The notes under the pieces were generated by a model, which saw nothing but the letters and a program-made list of their open reading frames with translations, did not search any database and was not told the DNA's origin. Shown in pieces: positions 12,701 to 24,602 of a DNA stretch of 64,000 bases (position 1 is its first letter; every line of letters starts with the position of its first letter). The translations under genes and the position numbers were made by a program. This DNA is from Acanthamoeba lenticulata (taxonomy: Eukaryota; Discosea; Longamoebia; Acanthamoebidae). The stretch spans positions 62,001 to 126,000 of the forward strand of contig NAVB01000073.1 in assembly GCA_002179805.1 (NCBI GenBank), given 5' to 3'.

Positions 12701-13313
12701 TAGAAGTAGGTGAACAGCACGTGCGCGATCAGCTTCGTGTCGTCGCCGTCGATGTGCGACAGGGTCAGGTCGCCCAGCGCCGGCAGGTCGCTGTCGGCAT
12801 CGCCGTGCAGGTTGATCGGGATGATCACCGCGCTCCCGAACAGCGCCATCATGCCCGTCAGCAGCAGGCACACCCGCAGGAACCGGATGTGCATGATCGC
12901 GTCGGCTCCCTTCTCCCGCCAGATCCGCTTGTCCGAGTAGCTTGATTGTGTTCAGGCCCATGCCAAGGCCGTGGCGGCGCGTCAGTTTGTGGGCAGGCCT
13001 GAAGGAGGGAGGGGGCGGTGGGGTGTGTGCATACATGAAGGCTTGCGGAATCCACGCGATGAGGGACTTCCAAAAGGAGAGCCGCAGCGGATTGTCAACG
13101 GGCTTCTTGGTTGGTGCATACCACCTGCCGAGAGTTGCAGCGAGGTCAGGGCATGAAGGTTGTCATTGGGGGGGGGGAGGGAGGAGCGAAGCACCAATAA
13201 AACAAAGATCGACGGTAGATGAGGCAGAAGACGGCAAACAGGACAAACCCGCATGCGCAACTTATGTACAATGTGATTTCAAATTTCTTCTGCTCATCTC
13301 CCTGCGAGGACAT
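9706..13313 (-). CDS. CSC1/OSCA/TMEM63-type calcium-permeable stress-gated cation channel (DUF221)
   Basis: This is a multi-pass plasma-membrane channel of the CSC1/OSCA family, which opens on osmotic or mechanical stress and passes Ca2+. The start at 13313 gives MSSQGDEQKK followed by the first membrane helix. Small exons continue with YAPTKKP and DAIMHIRFLRVCLLLTG, matching the family's N-terminal order. The cytosolic loop carries YSIILRNIPPRLRNDQSLR and a long charged insert with DPFQAHRR. The pore half includes RLALLIDEEVAWIRYLK, LVIAKHIIRW, QNAIFFIKY and APLISVFGLCYF. The C-terminus (9706-10200) is a cytosolic tail with 11 successive Asp and an FDFDDKV end. The product is about 980 residues with roughly nine introns. 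The first exon lies only 100 bp from the divergent 2H phosphoesterase gene. Confidence 0.9.
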
Positions 13314-13413
13314 CTGTGTGCATCTGATCGATCTTTAGTTTTCTTTCTTTTATTTGCTCTAATTTCAACTCCGCTTTTTCCTTCAGTCGCTGCATAAAGA
13401 AAAGCAACCTGGC
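13314..13413. promoter_or_regulatory. 100-bp bidirectional promoter between the channel and 2H phosphoesterase genes
   Basis: The two start codons face away from each other with only 100 bp between them. The gap is T-rich on the plus strand (TTTTCTTTCTTTTATTTG), and no TATA box is evident. It must hold both core promoters and both 5' leaders, unless transcription starts inside the opposite gene. Confidence 0.5.
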
Positions 13414-14013
13414 ATGGACGAGGAGGAGAGGTACATCGTGTACCTCGTCCCTCAAGGCGAGCTCTACGCCATCTTGGAGCGATTTTATAAGGAGACGCAT
13501 GCCACTCACCTCAACGACGCGCACGACTACCTCCCTCACTGCACGCTCACCAGCTTCTTCACTCTCCCGGTCGGCGGCGACGGCATCCTCCACAAGCTCA
13601 TCGCCACCCTCGAACAAGCCTTTTCTGAAGCCATCGCTGACCAACCTGATAAAGTTCCCTTGGCCTGGCTGGAGGGGCACTACAACGATCATGCCCTCGG
13701 CCTGGCCGTGCAGGCGCCGCGGCTCGTGGCGGCCACCGAGCGTGTGGCGCGCCTCATGCTGAGGGACCACGCCCTCCAGATTGCGCCCAAGACGAAGCGA
13801 TTGCACATCAGCATGGCCTACGGTTCGAGCATCTCGACTGAGCTTGTGCCTGCGCTCTATGCACGCGCTGGCGAGGTCGCCCGAGAGGCTTTAAGTGCGC
13901 CGCCCCGGTGGCGCGTGGAGCTGCTGCGCCAGACGGCCACACAGAAGGGACGGCCCGACCTTTGGATGCGCAGCTCCGCCCTGTGGGCTCGCGACCTCCC
14001 GGAGTCGAAGTGA
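13414..14013 (+). CDS. 2H phosphoesterase, UBASH3/TULA N-domain-like
   Basis: An uninterrupted 199-residue protein starting MDEEERYIVYLVPQG. It carries the two His-x-Thr/Ser motifs of the 2H superfamily: PHCTLTSFF near residue 42 and LHISMAYGS near residue 130. These two His/Thr-Ser pairs form the active site in LigT, AKAP7 and cyclic phosphodiesterases. The YLVP start and the LPHCTLTSFFT block resemble the 2H domain of UBASH3/TULA proteins, though here it stands alone with no UBA, SH3 or histidine-phosphatase domain. Likely a 2',3'-cyclic nucleotide or 2',5'-linked substrate enzyme; the exact substrate is not shown. It is one of few intronless genes here. Confidence 0.75.
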   Translation: MDEEERYIVYLVPQGELYAILERFYKETHATHLNDAHDYLPHCTLTSFFTLPVGGDGILHKLIATLEQAFSEAIADQPDKVPLAWLEGHYNDHALGLAVQAPRLVAATERVARLMLRDHALQIAPKTKRLHISMAYGSSISTELVPALYARAGEVAREALSAPPRWRVELLRQTATQKGRPDLWMRSSALWARDLPESK

Positions 14014-14030
14014 TTGGTTGGAATGTAATT

Positions 14031-14070
14031 GTTCTTGTTCTTGTTCTTGTTCTTGTTCTTGTTCTTGTTC
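14031..14070 (+). repeat. GTTCTT hexanucleotide microsatellite
   Basis: About six and a half perfect copies of GTTCTT follow the stop codon of the 2H phosphoesterase gene. They lie in the convergent gap before the end of the TTI1 gene, so the array is probably in a 3' UTR. Confidence 0.9.
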
Positions 14071-14093
14071 TGTTCCAGTTCTTTACCACAAGA

Positions 14094-17000
14094 TCATGGC
14101 GCCAGGCCCTGCTGCTGCAGCCACGTCGTGATGAGGCTCACGCTCCTCTTGATGTCCAAGACCTTCACCCGCGGGACGACATCCTGAGCATCCTCGCCTG
14201 CTTTGTTTCTCCGCACGCGCACGAGCGCGCCTCCACCGGCACTGGACACGGTCCCCGACGCTCCGGTCGTTGTGGCCAGCGGCTGTCGCGCCTCGGCACT
14301 GCTGTCGTCGTTCGCATCGGAGGACGGTGGGACCGGATAGGGATAGGCCAGGTAGCTCGCGTAGAAGCTGGCGGCCTCGGCCTCCATGGACTGCAGCTGC
14401 ACCCGCACGCGGGAAGACAGGAGCGCGAGGCGCTTGGTAAGCTCTACAGCGTCATCACGCAGCTCGGCCGGCAGGGCGTCGTCGAGGTAGATGTAAATAT
14501 GGCCGAATAGATCGGCCGCTAGCTCCTGTCCGCTCTTGGAGGCCCCAAAGTTGGGCGTCCGCGCAAAGACGTAGCAGCAGAGGTCGGACAGGCAGCGCAT
14601 GATGCTCCGCTGCGACCGCAAGGCGAGCGAGCCCGCGGCCGAGAAGGAGCCCAGCGAGCGCATCTCACGCCGGAGGGCGGCAAAGTCGACCGGGATGACC
14701 TGGTCGCGGAGGGCCGGCCAAAGGTCTTCCCGCACGCGGTGGAGCACAAAGTCGCCGGCGTGGCGGGCGATGGCCTCGGCGGCCACCTCCCACGCCTTGA
14801 TGGCCTGCACGCGGTCGGGCTCGGCAAACTTGGTCGATAGGGGCCGCCAGATGAGGTGCACAGCCGGCAGGAGGCGCTTGCGGTCGGCCGACAGCACGGT
14901 CATGCTGCGCGCCACGACCTCCAGCACGGAGAGCCGCACCTCGCGCCGGCGAGCCGACACAAAGTGCTGGCTGCGCTCGAGAATCTTGACCACTGTGTCC
15001 ATCTCCTTCTGTCTGCTCTTCGAGTTCAGCGGATTGCGAGCTTCCTCTTCAGCCTTGCGCCGTTCGGCTTCGTCCTCGTCTTCTTGTTCCTCTTCTTCCT
15101 CTTCGCGCTGCTTCTTCTCACGATGCTCTTGAAAGAACTTGCCGATTTCCTCCATCGACAGGTTCTCCCTCTGTCGGTCTCCACTCTCGCCCTCGCTCTC
15201 CTCGGCCTGTGTCTTGTCGCTTCCCGACTCTGCGCCATCGAGGGTTGTGTCGGTCCGCGGCCGCAGCAGGGACAACAGCGGGTCCGTGTCGACATCGACT
15301 GGCTTCGTAGCCCAGCCCTCGCGCTCGTACTTGCGCGCGAGCACGCCCACGATGGCCTCCAGAATCCGGAAGAAGGTGAGCGTGTACTCCACGTTGTGTT
15401 CGTCGAGCCCTAGGGTGGCCGCACAAGTACGGAAAGTCAGCTACCTAGAGACTCCCATTGAGGCTCAACAACAACAAGCGCACCGTTGAAAACAGACTGG
15501 ATCGTGTCGTCAAGGAGCCACACTATGTCGTCGATCTGGGCGCTGTCCTGCTGCATGACGCCGTCGGCCGACGAAGGAGCTGCGGCGACGGCCTTGAGGA
15601 TGCCATACTCGAGGATGGCCTGCAGCACCTGCGGGGTGTTGGGGTAGAGGCCCAGGTGGCGCATGCGCATCGATATCGAGTCGATCAGATAGTCTGTGTT
15701 CTTGGCGATGAGCTGCGGCAGCGACGCGTAACCGCCTGTAGCCGAATGAGCACCGCGTCAGCAGCTGAGGGGAGTCCAACAAACAGACCAGCACCGGTGG
15801 AGGTAAGGCGACGTACAGTAGCGGCACACGCGCTGCAGCGTTGCATAGGCTGATCGGCTCACCAGGCCTGCAGAAGTCCATCAACGGGAAAGTTGGTCAA
15901 GAGATCCTTTGATGCTTGGGTTAGAGTCCACGAACCATTGGAATCACCCAGCTTTTCGAGCAGAGGATGGAGCACGTTCATGAGGTGTTGGTCAAAATCG
16001 TGGCCCAAGACCTGCACCCATAAATTGCGGTGAGTGAGAAGTGGAAGACGTCTACATGAGCAAAGGCAGGAAAGCAGACCTGCGCACAGTTGCCGATGCC
16101 CTCGAGGAGTAGGCTCACGCTGATCGCGTTCTCGTTCAGGATATTGACGCTGCAGGACCAGGTGGGCGTCAGATGGGATCAATGAAGCCACACTTGCCGC
16201 GTAGACATGGAAATGGCACCTTTGGCGAGTAGAGGCTGAGGGCGCGTTGGTGGCGGGCAGCCCCAGCAGGGACTCGTCAAGATACTCCTCCAACACGAGC
16301 TCGACTTCTTGGGCAGGTACACTGCTCTCGGTTTCACCCAAGCTCGGCTTCTGGTCCACTCCCTCGGTCCCACCACCCATCGACGCCGGAGGCGGAAGGC
16401 CAATACCAACGGCCCCTGCAGCCGCACACGACCCAACAGTCACACCGGCCAGAAGGGCACGCGTAAGGTGTAGGATAAGCGGTTTCAAGCGAATTGCCAC
16501 TCGGGATAAGGCAGTAGCTTTGGTACCAAGGATGAGGTGATTGATGATGAAGAAGGCTGGGCTCCGGAACGGCTTGTTCCTCGGATCATGCACCACCTTG
16601 AAGAGTGAAGCATGTTAGCAAAACAGCTTCCTTCGCCCACACGACCACGCGGGATCAGGCGACGCGCACGAACCTGGAAGAAATGGTCTAGCAGGGAATG
16701 AAGGTCGCCATAGCGCCCCAGGTAGAGGCACACCATCTTCACGGCGTTCTCTACGGCTTCGCTTCTGAAGTAGCGGAAGGTGCGCTTGGGATAGAGATTC
16801 GTCTCTTCCTCTCCATTGTCAAGCGTAGCCTCGCCAGGCTGCTCGAGGTAGACCAACTGGCGTTGGAAGCCAGACCCGGCGTGTGCCTGCACGTCGTAAC
16901 AGTCGAACTCTGCAAAAGAACAATCAAATATTCTTCAACAACAGTTTCAAACTTGGCATTTATCTTCGGTTCTGATTATTTATTGTAAGTGTGATCGCTG

Positions 17001-19040
17001 GATCGTACCGAGAATTTGGAGCAGTGCAATGGAGAGTCGGGCAAGGAAGGAGGAGGACGCCAGCAATCCGCTTAGCCGCTCCTGAAGTAGGTACCTTTGA
17101 GGAAAAAGAATAAAAGCTATGAGCACGAGATGGTAATGATGCCCATCCGGAAGCGGGGAGGTTACATGTGATTGAAGAGCAAGCGGATGGCGACGAGCTT
17201 TGCGCTTTCATCAGCATCACGCATGTGGCGAGGAAGTGCAGCCAAGAGGCTCTCGTGCATGTCATCACTCAAGTAGGCGTAGAAACGACCGCCCTGTTGC
17301 TGGTTGATTGTCTGTCTCCACAGGTGAGCCATACGCGAGTGAGTGGGGTGTCTTCAGGTGTGCAGTCAGAAGCACAAGCGCGGCTTTAGAAGGCTTAGGT
17401 ACGTGGATCAGGCGCTGCGCCGCGGCCGACACGTCGGCAATGTCGTCTCTCGCGAGGAATGCCAACGTCGACATGAACATATTCGCGCACGACTCGAGGG
17501 TGTAGCGACAGCTGAGCAGCAGCCGCCCAGCGCACCACGCGAGGCTTCGGCGCACTCGCCTGAGCAAAGAAAGCACACCAGAGAGTGATTAGTCTCATGA
17601 GTTCACCCTATAGACGACAGTTGGAGGTTACCAGTGTTGCTGAAGCATGGTTTTGGACACGCTGAACACGTCCGAGAAGAGGCCGCGCAGGTTAGCCGTC
17701 GTCTTTTGCAGCCACGCTTGGTCCCTCGTAACGGTGAACGGTTCGGAACCACCCTCGGAAGACTTCGCATGGTTGGGCTGACTGCCGGCCGTGGGCTTAT
17801 CCTCTACTTTCTCTTTTCCCTTGGCGCTTTCGGCCAGAGAGAAAAGAAGTGAGGTGACGCTTTCCGGCGATGATCCGACTGTGACCGTCCTTGAGGCCCC
17901 ATTGGAGCCTTGAGGAAGGAGGGCCTGGTTGTTTTCATCATTCATGACCACGCTCACGAGCTCAGCGCACAGGTCCACCGCCGCCTCCACGACGCGGTGA
18001 CCTAAGCACAAATGCACGGGCAGGATTAGAGAAGAGAACCGTAAGCGGGGTCTAGTGGGACGCACCCTGCTTGAAGTCGCCCAGCATGATCTTTCCCAAG
18101 GCGCTGACCAAGCCCGGCAGCACAAAAGCAACGGCCTCCCCTGGAGCACCGCAGGGTCAGCCACTGCATCAGGCGCGGTGCTCCTCCTCACAAGAAGCGT
18201 GCCCGTACCAGCGTTGTAGGAGCTCATCCGCGCACATAGCGAGGACAAGGCTTCGAGCGAAGCCACTATGCAAGTGTGGAGGGAAAGGAAATGGTTAGGC
18301 CAAGGCAAACTTGCCTCTTGTTCTAGTTATGGCTGGAGTACCGCGTAAGTCCCGATTGACCGCCCCGGTGGCTTCATCCATCAGGATTGAGATGCCATAG
18401 GCAGAGAGGGCGAGGGAGGACTTGGATGTGATGAATGGTGCCATTTGATGCTCTGTTGCACCGTGCGCGCGTGAGGATTAACGTACAGCTCATACATGCT
18501 TACGTGTCGCTTACCTGATGAACGCTGGTCCGGTCCGACTGCACGAGAATGAAGTAGAGCGCACAAGCACCGCACCGACCGCAGCCGGAGGTCTTCGTGT
18601 GGCTGCCTGGTCCTTGTTGAGACCTCCATCCCGCTTGACGGTGTACCAGACCTCTGAGGCGTTGGTGGTGCCATAATTTCCACAAAGGTGTGGAAGAGCT
18701 GCAAGAACCGGGGGCTGGCAAACGTAAGCTCATGCTGCAACGCGAGCACAGGCCCACAGTGCTCTAGTGCTGCCTGGATGACATCCAAGATAGCTTCTCG
18801 CTGCATTGAAGCCAGCTTGGTTCTTTCATTGCGAAGTAGACTCAAAAGGGGCATGAGGAGGTAGTCCAAGCATCTGTACAGACCAAACGGCGGCAGGGCG
18901 GGCACCACGCGGCGGAGCTCTTCCAGTGCCGCAGGCTGAGCGCCCGAGTCCGTTGTGAGCGTCGAGCAAAGAGGCTGGAGACGCTCAAACGCCACCTTGA
19001 GGTCAGCAGCACCACTGCTCGCCTCCATCTTCAGCTCCAT
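14094..19040 (-). CDS. TTI1: TELO2-interacting protein 1 homologue (TTI1), HEAT-repeat protein
   Basis: A long helical repeat protein of about 1,100 residues encoded by roughly 20 exons. The N-terminus reads FERLQPLCSTL and GLYRCLDYLLMPLLSLLRNE, matching the start of TTI1, where a leucine-rich opening is followed by LQEYLLFPL. The C-terminus includes DFVLHRVREDLWPALRDQV, SQRSIMRCLSDLC and IYIYLDDALPAELRDDAV, which match the conserved final HEAT region of TTI1. TTI1 works with TELO2 and TTI2 as an HSP90 cochaperone that matures PIKK kinases such as mTOR, ATM and ATR. A charged linker (REKKQREEEEEEQEDEDE) sits before the C-terminal block. Starts at 19040 and 19028 are both possible. The family call is good; the middle exons are only roughly traced. 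Confidence 0.75.
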
Positions 19041-19097
19041 AAAATGGAAATTCCCTTCTATTTCTTTTTTTGTTCTTTTCAACCCAGCCCATACGAG

Positions 19098-21017
19098 ATG
19101 GAGGCGCTACTGCCGGATGAAATGTGGCTTGAAGTGTTCAGTCATCTCCGACTAGTTGAAGGCAGCAGGGCCATGCTGGTGTGCCGTAGGTTCAACGACC
19201 TCTTCGCAACGCCCTCCCTATGGCGGCAGTTTCACGAGGTGGTGGTCGGCGGTCCACTGCAGATCTTCACTCCCGATCCCGCCACTTCGTCCTTCTACGA
19301 AGCTCTCTCCGAATCCGACGACAGTGACGACGATGAGGAACCAGTGCAGACAAACGAACGGGTGTTCAAGACGAAGAAGGTGGACGTCTTGTCCTTCCCC
19401 CGGTTCGCTCCCGACGGCTGGCGAGAAGCAGTCAAGTGGAAGGTTCTCAAAGTAACTCACCAGACCACCGAGGAGGAGCAGTTAGTGTGGGCCGCTCGGC
19501 TGGGCTGCCGACGGCTGGTCGGGCGGGTGTTGGCGGCAACACTGAAAGGGCGCCAGCTGCCCACAAGCCTACCCGACGACGAGACTAGCGAGGAGGCGCT
19601 GCTACTCCGCATGCTGTGCAGAGCCTTGAGCGCAGCCTCTTGGGCTAACTCGTTCCCCACAGCTCGGGTTCGTGCGTGCCTGTCTCAATCACGAAAGCCT
19701 CCAAGTATTAACCTCGATCCGTGCAGTTGCTGCTCGCAAGCGGAGCGGCGCCGGTCCAATGTGGCTACTTGGGCGTTAGCCGGGAAGCCATTGTCGAGGC
19801 CGCAGAGAACGGAAATGTGGAGCTCATGGAGCTATTGATCGCCCATGGCGCCCTCTCGGAGATGTGGAGCTATGCCAGCTCCCTCCCCGGCCGTCCGATC
19901 CTCGCGGCTTGTTGGGTACGCCAGGCGAGCTTGGGTTGAGGCCGTGCTCTGGAGAGCCCACGTGACCACTCACTCGGACTGTGCAGGCAGGCAAAGTCGA
20001 GGCGGTGGAGTGCCTCCTGCGACACGAAGTCATGTGCATCGCTTCGCAGAACGAGTTCATCGAGGCATGGGGCCTGACCGTTGATATGGAGGGCGTCAGC
20101 CCTTTGTGCATGGCCGCACGAAGGGGTCACGTCAGCGTGGTCTCGCTCCTGCTAGAAAGGCTTCAAGACAAGTTGAACGACAGGCACGAACCACACCAAC
20201 TGCTTGTTGATCATAGCAACCTGAACTAATCAAAGAGCGTGCCCGCACACAACCAATGAAGCGAAAAGACGAACGCGCTTCTCTCGGCATCTAAAGGCGG
20301 TTGGCATACCGTCATCAAGTATCTCCTTACACGAGGTGGCGTTAAGGCCAACATTAATTCGCTATCCGTGTACATCAAAAGTAGTCCTACACTCGATCCC
20401 GAAGCACTGGAGTTGCTCCTCCGTGGTACGCCCCTCAGGCTGCCACAAGTTTGCAAAAGCTCAAGCTCAGCCTTCTTTCCATTGAAGATGTCGACAGGGC
20501 AGAGATAAGGCCCATCGCTTTCAAGTTGTTCAAGTCCAAGAAGATGGCCCAGTCTTCTGGTAGGAGGATCTGTGAGCTGCTGCAGGCTGCAGGTGCCGAC
20601 ATCAACGACCGCCACGTCTCGCGGTGGCCGCTGAGCGTCACTCCACTGGCTCATGCGGGTAGGGACATTTGTGTTTGACTTTTGCGTCAACTCTCTCTCT
20701 CTCTCTCTCTCTTCCTCTTTCTCTCCTGTTCTGATGATGTTTTCCTTCACCAGTGATGTCCGGGCACGTGGGCGTGGCCGAAACGCTCCTGCAGTGCGGG
20801 GCAGATCCGAATGTGCCAGCCTGGCAACATCCCAATCTTCTCAGTTTCGCCCAAAACAACGGCCACATCGAGTACGTCGGCTGCCCTCTCCTCTCCTTTC
20901 CTCGCCTTCAAGCGTGTTGACCGGCGTGTTTGCGTGGTAATGTCCAGGATGACCGCCTTGCTGCTGTCCTTCTGTGGAGCGTTGTCGACTGGTATGCAGG
21001 AAGCAGGAGAAAAATGA
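19098..21017 (+). CDS. F-box and ankyrin-repeat protein
   Basis: The first exon begins MEALLPDEMWLEVFSHL and continues MLVCRRFNDLFATPSLWRQF, a typical F-box that would bind SKP1 in an SCF ubiquitin ligase. An acidic stretch (SESDDSDDDEE) follows. Later exons give degenerate ankyrin repeats: QLLLASGAAPVQCGYLG, NGNVELMELLIAHGAL, GKVEAVECLLRHEV, SPLCMAARRGHVSVVSLLLE, CELLQAAGADINDR and GHVGVAETLLQCGADPNVP. The last exon is read to a TGA at 21017. Ankyrins would recruit substrates; the target is unknown. An upstream in-frame ATG at 19044 would add 18 residues and nearly touch the divergent TTI1 start, so 19098 is preferred. Joins after about 20220 are the weakest part. Confidence 0.7.
20691..20712 (+). 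repeat. CT dinucleotide tract
   Basis: A run of about eleven CT units sits inside an intron of the F-box/ankyrin gene, upstream of the exon starting around 20757. It acts as, or beside, the polypyrimidine tract. Confidence 0.85.
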
Positions 21018-21165
21018 AAAAGAAAAAGAAAATCAGACAAAAACGCCACATGCGCTCTGCCTGTGTGGGGCTACGCACGCTGCCAACAACGACCTCAACC
21101 TCAGCCAGCTCTACACGACTTGGACTATCTTCTGCCCTCTTTTCCTCTCTCCCTCCTTGCGCCGC

Positions 21166-22489
21166 TATGAGCGTTCCAGCGTACGGATTTGTTCCTTCAT
21201 CCTCGGCTGCCCTTGCTGCCTCCACGATTAAAGGACGTTTTGTAGGTCTTCGCTACTTGCTTGTATTCGTGAGAAAACTGCACTTGCCCGTCAGTCAGGC
21301 GCTTTGCAGACAATCCTAACAAGGTGCCAGCACATTAAGGACACCATAGACGACAACGGGCAGCAATCTCAACTGGTACGGCTCTTGTGTCCAAGAGGTT
21401 GCGTCATTCACCTCACGTTTGGCGGCAGCAGTTCCCCGTGCGAATCAAAGTTGACGGCGCCGCCTATCTGAAGCCCGACGTGCTTGCTGAGAACGTCGGG
21501 TACGCTTGCTTACTTGACAAGTGAGTCACTCCTGTAGGCGCTCATAGGGACTGCTGGATCTTGCGTGGAGAAAAGAAGGAAGGCGGATCCATTCGTTCCG
21601 CCGTACGAAGAGGATCTGTTTGTGGAGTGGGACTTTAGTGTCGGACCGGCCAGCTCCCCGCAGTCCAAGCACGTCATCGTGCTCAACAAGTTCAACGTGC
21701 TGCCCAACCACGCCCTCATTGTCACCACCGACTTTCAAGTAACGCCTGCCTTGAGACCTCGTGTTCACGTCGCTGTTGGCGCTCACGCTCTCCGCGCAGC
21801 CACAAACGGATCCGCTGAACGAAGCGGATTTTGAAGTCTTCTGGCGCAGTGTTGACGAGGTCAAGGGCTTTGGCTTTTACAACTGTGGCGCAAACGCTGG
21901 CCCAAGGTACCGAAATGCTAGCGCTAGTACGTTGGTTGGAGTCTCACCTCCACGCCGTCAGTCAACCACACAAGCACATGCAAGTGGTTCCCCTTCCGCT
22001 CGAGGATGGAATGGAATTGCCGCTGCTCCATGCTCTCGACAAGCACGCCGCAGCCCTCACCGAGGTCCACGATTGCGCACCGTTCACGGTGCCCAACCTA
22101 CGATTCAAGCACGCCTGCACCCGCCTGCCCGCTCACTTCACCAAAGCCGACAATCCCGTACGATGACTGGGCGCTTGTAGCTGGCTTTTCCATCTCGCAC
22201 TCACGGCTCATGTGACTTGTAGACTATTGGGAAGGACCTGATGGAGATGTACAGACGACTCATGGAGGCGGTTGAGGTCAGCAACCACGGCGAGACCAAT
22301 GTTGGTCACCACAACGTTTTGCTGACACCACGGTGGATGGCCGTCGTTCCACGCACGCAAGAAGGCACGGATGGTCTGAGTGGCAACGGCCTCGTTTTCG
22401 CGGGAGTCTTCTTCACCAAGAACCAAGAGCTTTGCGACAAGCTGGCCGCTATTGGCCCCATCAACTTCCTTACCCGAGTAACGTCTTAA
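21166..22489 (+). CDS. Diadenosine tetraphosphate phosphorylase / ATP adenylyltransferase (APA1/2 type)
   Basis: The spliced product starts MSVPAYGFVPSSSAALAAST. It then carries the ATP-adenylyltransferase blocks in order: YEEDLFVEWDFSVG, HVIVLNKFNVLPNHALIVT, LNEADFEVFWRSV and FYNCGANAGPR. The HIT-like catalytic triad follows (QPHKHMQVVPLP), and finally HHNVLLTPRWMAVVPR. The enzyme phosphorolyses Ap4A to ATP and ADP. Introns have donors such as GTACGG and GTACGC. The first two introns are inferred from phase. The stop is the TAA at 22487-22489. Its neighbour, a tRNA gene, starts 12 bp beyond on the other strand. Confidence 0.85.
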
Positions 22490-22501
22490 CAAAAAGAGAT
22501 T

Positions 22502-22572
22502 GATTCCGGCGAGTGTCGATCTCGCGACCTCAAGTGTGTTAGACTTGCGTGCTACCGTTGCACCACGGAATC
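22502..22572 (-). tRNA. tRNA-Val (anticodon AAC)
   Basis: On the minus strand the 71 nt fold as a full cloverleaf. The acceptor stem is GATTCCG paired with CGGAATC (7 bp). The D stem is GTGC/GCAC with loop AACGGTA. The anticodon stem is CAAGT/ACTTG with loop CTAACAC, giving anticodon AAC. The variable loop is AGGTC. The T stem is GCGAG/CTCGC with loop ATCGACA. The discriminator base is A, and a TTTTT terminator follows about 7 nt downstream on the same strand. There is no intron. The T loop begins with A54 instead of the usual T54. A15:C48 would not form a standard Levitt pair. Confidence 0.9.
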
Positions 22573-22645
22573 TTCTTATGAGAAATTGACTATATCAGAG
22601 ATTTATACTGATTTTCGCGGAGAACTTACATTAATTACAAATACA

Positions 22646-23454
22646 ATGATCGAACATCAATCTTTGCCGGCCATGACCGTTTACGTTGTTATGGGGGTGA
22701 GTGGTACGTTGAAACGCAGGAAGAAGAAAGGTTTCCACAATTAATCGTCTGCACAGGGTGTGGCAAGTCCTCCGTGGGGCTGGCGTTGGCGACCAAGCTG
22801 GGGGCTGATTGGATTTTCGCCGATGCTGACGCCTACCACCCGCAGGCCAACATAGAGAAAATGGCGAACGGACAACCACTCACCGGTCCGTTCACTCCTT
22901 GCGCTGGTGGACTTGCGCTGTTCAGCTCACCCGGCCAAAGACGAAGATAGAGAGCCGTGGCTGCGGAAGCTGGCGGAGTGCATCGACAGCTGGATAGCCA
23001 ACGGGCAGGGTGCTGTCTTGGCGTGCTCTGCCTTGAAGCGAAAATACCGCTCTATGTTGCTCGGGTCAGGCGAGAAGGTTACCCTTCCGGCCTTTCCTAC
23101 GATGCCCAGCTTGATGAACTCACGGGCGAGTCGTATGGGCAGAACAGGAACAGCGTTGTATTTGTGCACTTGAAGGGCCAAGCTGACCTGATTGCCGAGC
23201 GCATGGCCAATCGAGCAGGCCACTTCATGAAACAGCAGATGCTAGTGAGCCAGGCACGGGCTGTCCCACGCAGAAGCACTGGCGAGCAAAAACTTGACAC
23301 TGACGAACAACTCCCGTCCCTTGTCCCACAGATGGCCACCCTGGAGCCACTCCAGGAGGACGAGCGAGGGATCGTGATTGAGGATCTCTCCCCACCGCCG
23401 GATGCCATCGTCGCCGATATCCTGCACCGAATTGGCGAGCTGCCCCACTCGTAA
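22646..23454 (+). CDS. Gluconokinase (GntK type, P-loop carbohydrate kinase)
   Basis: This enzyme phosphorylates gluconate to 6-phosphogluconate, feeding the pentose phosphate pathway. An intron splits the Walker A motif. After splicing it reads VYVVMGVSGCGKSSVG, followed by FADADAYHPQANIEKMANGQPLTD, REPWLRKL, VLACSALKRKYR, VFVHLKGQADLIAERM and RAGHFMKQQML, all typical of gluconokinase. The family's MLxSQ plus ATLEPL segment is interrupted by a stop-free 78-87 nt stretch (up to 23331) that is probably an intron with an unusual donor. The protein ends HRIGELPHS. ATGs at 22646 and 22673 are in frame; the second sits right before the first beta strand. About 190 residues, normal for the family. 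Confidence 0.87.
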
Positions 23455-23621
23455 CGACATCTTGCATCAGCGAAACACGAAGAAGATAAAAGGTGTCTGC
23501 AAGCTCATGAGTGCAAAGTGTTCTTCACTTCGTGAAGAGCAAATGGCCAAAACAAAGGGCCTTACATCGTCAACAAGCGGCTGTGAGGCGGTTGACCTCG
23601 TTGGTGCCATGAGTAGTGCAC

Positions 23622-24602
<981 letters not shown>

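Noticed and set aside
11260..12945. 561-codon plus-strand open frame
   Set aside because: Antisense shadow of the CSC1/OSCA gene, caused by high GC at third positions. It has no domain and crosses the channel's introns without splice logic.
18381..19082. Start of TTI1 at MKRTKKEIEG (19082)
   Set aside because: It would overlap the opposite F-box gene start region. MELKMEASSG at 19040 is enough to include the conserved N-terminus.
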